Assembly: GCA_047635055.1 (NCBI GenBank) | Contig: JBLIIJ010000088.1 | Span: 1 to 16,640 of the forward strand | DNA: 16,640 bases | Origin: JAVJRN01 sp047635055 | GTDB taxonomy: Bacteria > Bacteroidota > Bacteroidia > Cytophagales > Cyclobacteriaceae | Direction of reading: 5' to 3' | Shown here: piece by piece, positions 16,501 to 16,640 of the stretch | Layout: each line of letters begins with the position of its first letter | Numbering within the stretch: the stretch's first letter is position 1 | The notes under the pieces: generated by a model | Database searches by the model: none | What the model saw: the letters and a program-made list of their open reading frames with translations, nothing else | Told to the model about the DNA's origin: nothing | Position numbers and translations under genes: made by a program

Positions 16501-16640
16501 CTGAATCAAGTGCGGATTTAATAATATCGTCTGGTTGTTTCCAAAGACTGTAGGAATAGTTGGTGCCGATTGGGAAATAATCCCAATTCATTCCATTAAT
16601 CATGAAGGCTTCATCATTAACGATCAACTTCATTCCTTCG
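13586..16640 (-). CDS. Clan GH-A glycosidase domain fused to a putative outer-membrane beta-barrel, 5' end cut off
   Basis: The reading frame stays open to the right edge; the codons before the first visible Met (16633) read Glu-Gly, so the true start and any signal peptide are outside the window. Numbering from that Met, residues about 1-370 form a TIM barrel close to the GH2 C-terminal/GH5-like group: NDEAFMINGMNWDYFPIG, NMGVNVIRQYTG, FLLGNENNYG (acid/base Glu136) and IMFTEFGADAY (nucleophile Glu241). The remaining 600 or so residues (about 405-1015) are quite different: many amphipathic stretches with alternating hydrophobic and polar residues and frequent aromatics at their ends, such as SYFIGFEANP, FGLYAEANYG and SAVLVKYSKE, with polar loops between, ending in RTYVNISLGK. 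This reads like an outer-membrane barrel of perhaps 14-18 strands. No TonB box or plug is seen. The substrate is unknown; beta-glucan is inferred from the neighbours. It is the first visible gene of the four-gene block. Confidence 0.8.
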   Translation of the reverse strand, partial: EGMKLIVNDEAFMINGMNWDYFPIGTNYSYSLWKQPDDIIKSALDSEMSMLKNMGVNVIRQYTGVQPKWIQYIYENYGIYTMLNHSFGRYGLTINGAWVAVTDYRDADTQALLLKEALEMANTYKDTPGLLMFLLGNENNYGLFWAGAETEDFPDDEEEKQFIGEKRGRPMYKLMNDAALQMKATDNSHPVAICNGDLLFSQIIAEECKDVDIMGVNMYRGQSFTDAFERVKDELDMPIMFTEFGADAYNAISNSEDQKMQAFFMVENWKEIYQNAAGLGKAGNSIGGFTFQFSDGWWKYGQTKNLDVHDNNASWANGGYFIDHEEGGNNMNEEWFGICAKGQTDGRGLYTLYPRAAYYALKEVHSLNPLMEGVTADGVESHFAGIQLMDAVVMARGDKAALSGEKGGKLRLSEFRVNISTFQTGGKLITTPDDPDPTNPIYPDQLGFDNMESYFIGFEANPADNVRASVTMNVLGNVAQNPINEIFYENRGRFQNVTTANGSTPAQLSRVQVYQAEYTWNHELFDLKGFYRTGHYHWGDEGDFFGLYAEANYGPNIDIYNALAPSGLELEGKKVLKGLKVAYGKELWWGANSAVLVKYSKEIGKYHLTGIFHEDLQTPGQAVSSIAIPTPKTRRITLHVKRNFKNLQVEAGGIYGGQPLVGREFQIAEEVSEGNYNVLVDKIQESDTYGGKVKIKYAAGRIKWYASSAYMGLVAQGGGDNTPSLTGWRLKDSGSGNQTNFLTGFTYGIGKWEIAPNFLWQKPLVAPMPGDVSGAGRLRNIISDPFVVGVNRETTAGELLITYDPTPGSWMYEWDNDRAEDAKFAASLGFVYRHLPTSQDASIIFPGTGRVAAAADGAAPALDLWEVNTRLVSKISPEFGIIANLYGGNGQSRGSDARTIQRYGGDVRVIYKSIKVISHLRIDDWGPFDYHRDFNLTYPLQAMLDISTSAGKQEWFVLPNTTLGMRFTWRSLDENSPRYSPNALASEFATSSIVSPVGFPNGNEWEFRTYVNISLGK

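Noticed and set aside
13586..16640. Possibility that the barrel-like protein is a SusC/TonB-dependent receptor
   Set aside because: No plug domain, TonB box or carboxypeptidase-like N-terminal domain is visible; the N-terminal part is instead a glycosidase TIM barrel with both catalytic glutamates.
13586..16640. Frameshift or gene fusion artefact joining a glycosidase and a separate barrel gene
   Set aside because: The frame runs without interruption through the junction (about residues 370-410) and codon usage looks uniform; no stop, start or spacer suggests two genes.

Overview
The window looks like a glucan-utilisation locus from a marine-type member of the Bacteroidota (Flavobacteriia or Cytophagia). 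The evidence is AT-rich DNA, type II signal peptides on nearly every secreted product, start sites without obvious Shine-Dalgarno sequences, and a gene set typical of polysaccharide utilisation loci. All nine genes lie on the minus strand, so transcription runs from high to low coordinates. No tRNA, rRNA, CRISPR array, insertion sequence or integrase was seen.

Upstream block (16640 to 9144), four tightly packed genes. The first is a glycosidase-type TIM barrel fused to a long C-terminal region that reads like an outer-membrane beta-barrel; it is open at the right edge of the window. Next come a modular glycan-binding lipoprotein, a GH16 endo-beta-1,3-glucanase lipoprotein (laminarinase type), and a second modular lipoprotein with two Ig-like domains, two near-identical 149-residue modules and a CBM4/9-like domain. 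A strong hairpin (9080-9114) follows this block.

Intergenic region (8713-9143). This is 431 bases of very AT-rich DNA holding that terminator, some smaller dyads and presumably the promoter of the next block. No perfect Bacteroidota promoter was found by eye.

Downstream block (8712 to 1), five genes spaced 2 to 37 bases apart. They are a sugar-porter MFS permease, a large cytoplasmic beta-1,3-glucan phosphorylase (GH149 type, GH161 the alternative), a GH3 beta-glucosidase lipoprotein, a GH17 beta-1,3-glucanase lipoprotein, and the N-terminal third or so of a GH30 lipoprotein that runs off the left edge.

Inferred working model. The surface lipoproteins and GH16 bind and cut a beta-1,3-glucan with beta-1,6 branches (laminarin is the best fit). 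GH30 would remove beta-1,6 side glucoses, GH17 and GH3 would trim the oligosaccharides, the MFS protein would import glucose or short oligosaccharides, and the phosphorylase would turn imported beta-1,3-oligoglucans into glucose-1-phosphate without spending ATP. No SusC/SusD pair is present in the window; one may lie beyond the right edge. The most unusual element is the glycosidase/beta-barrel fusion, followed by a beta-sandwich module shared by the two binding lipoproteins.
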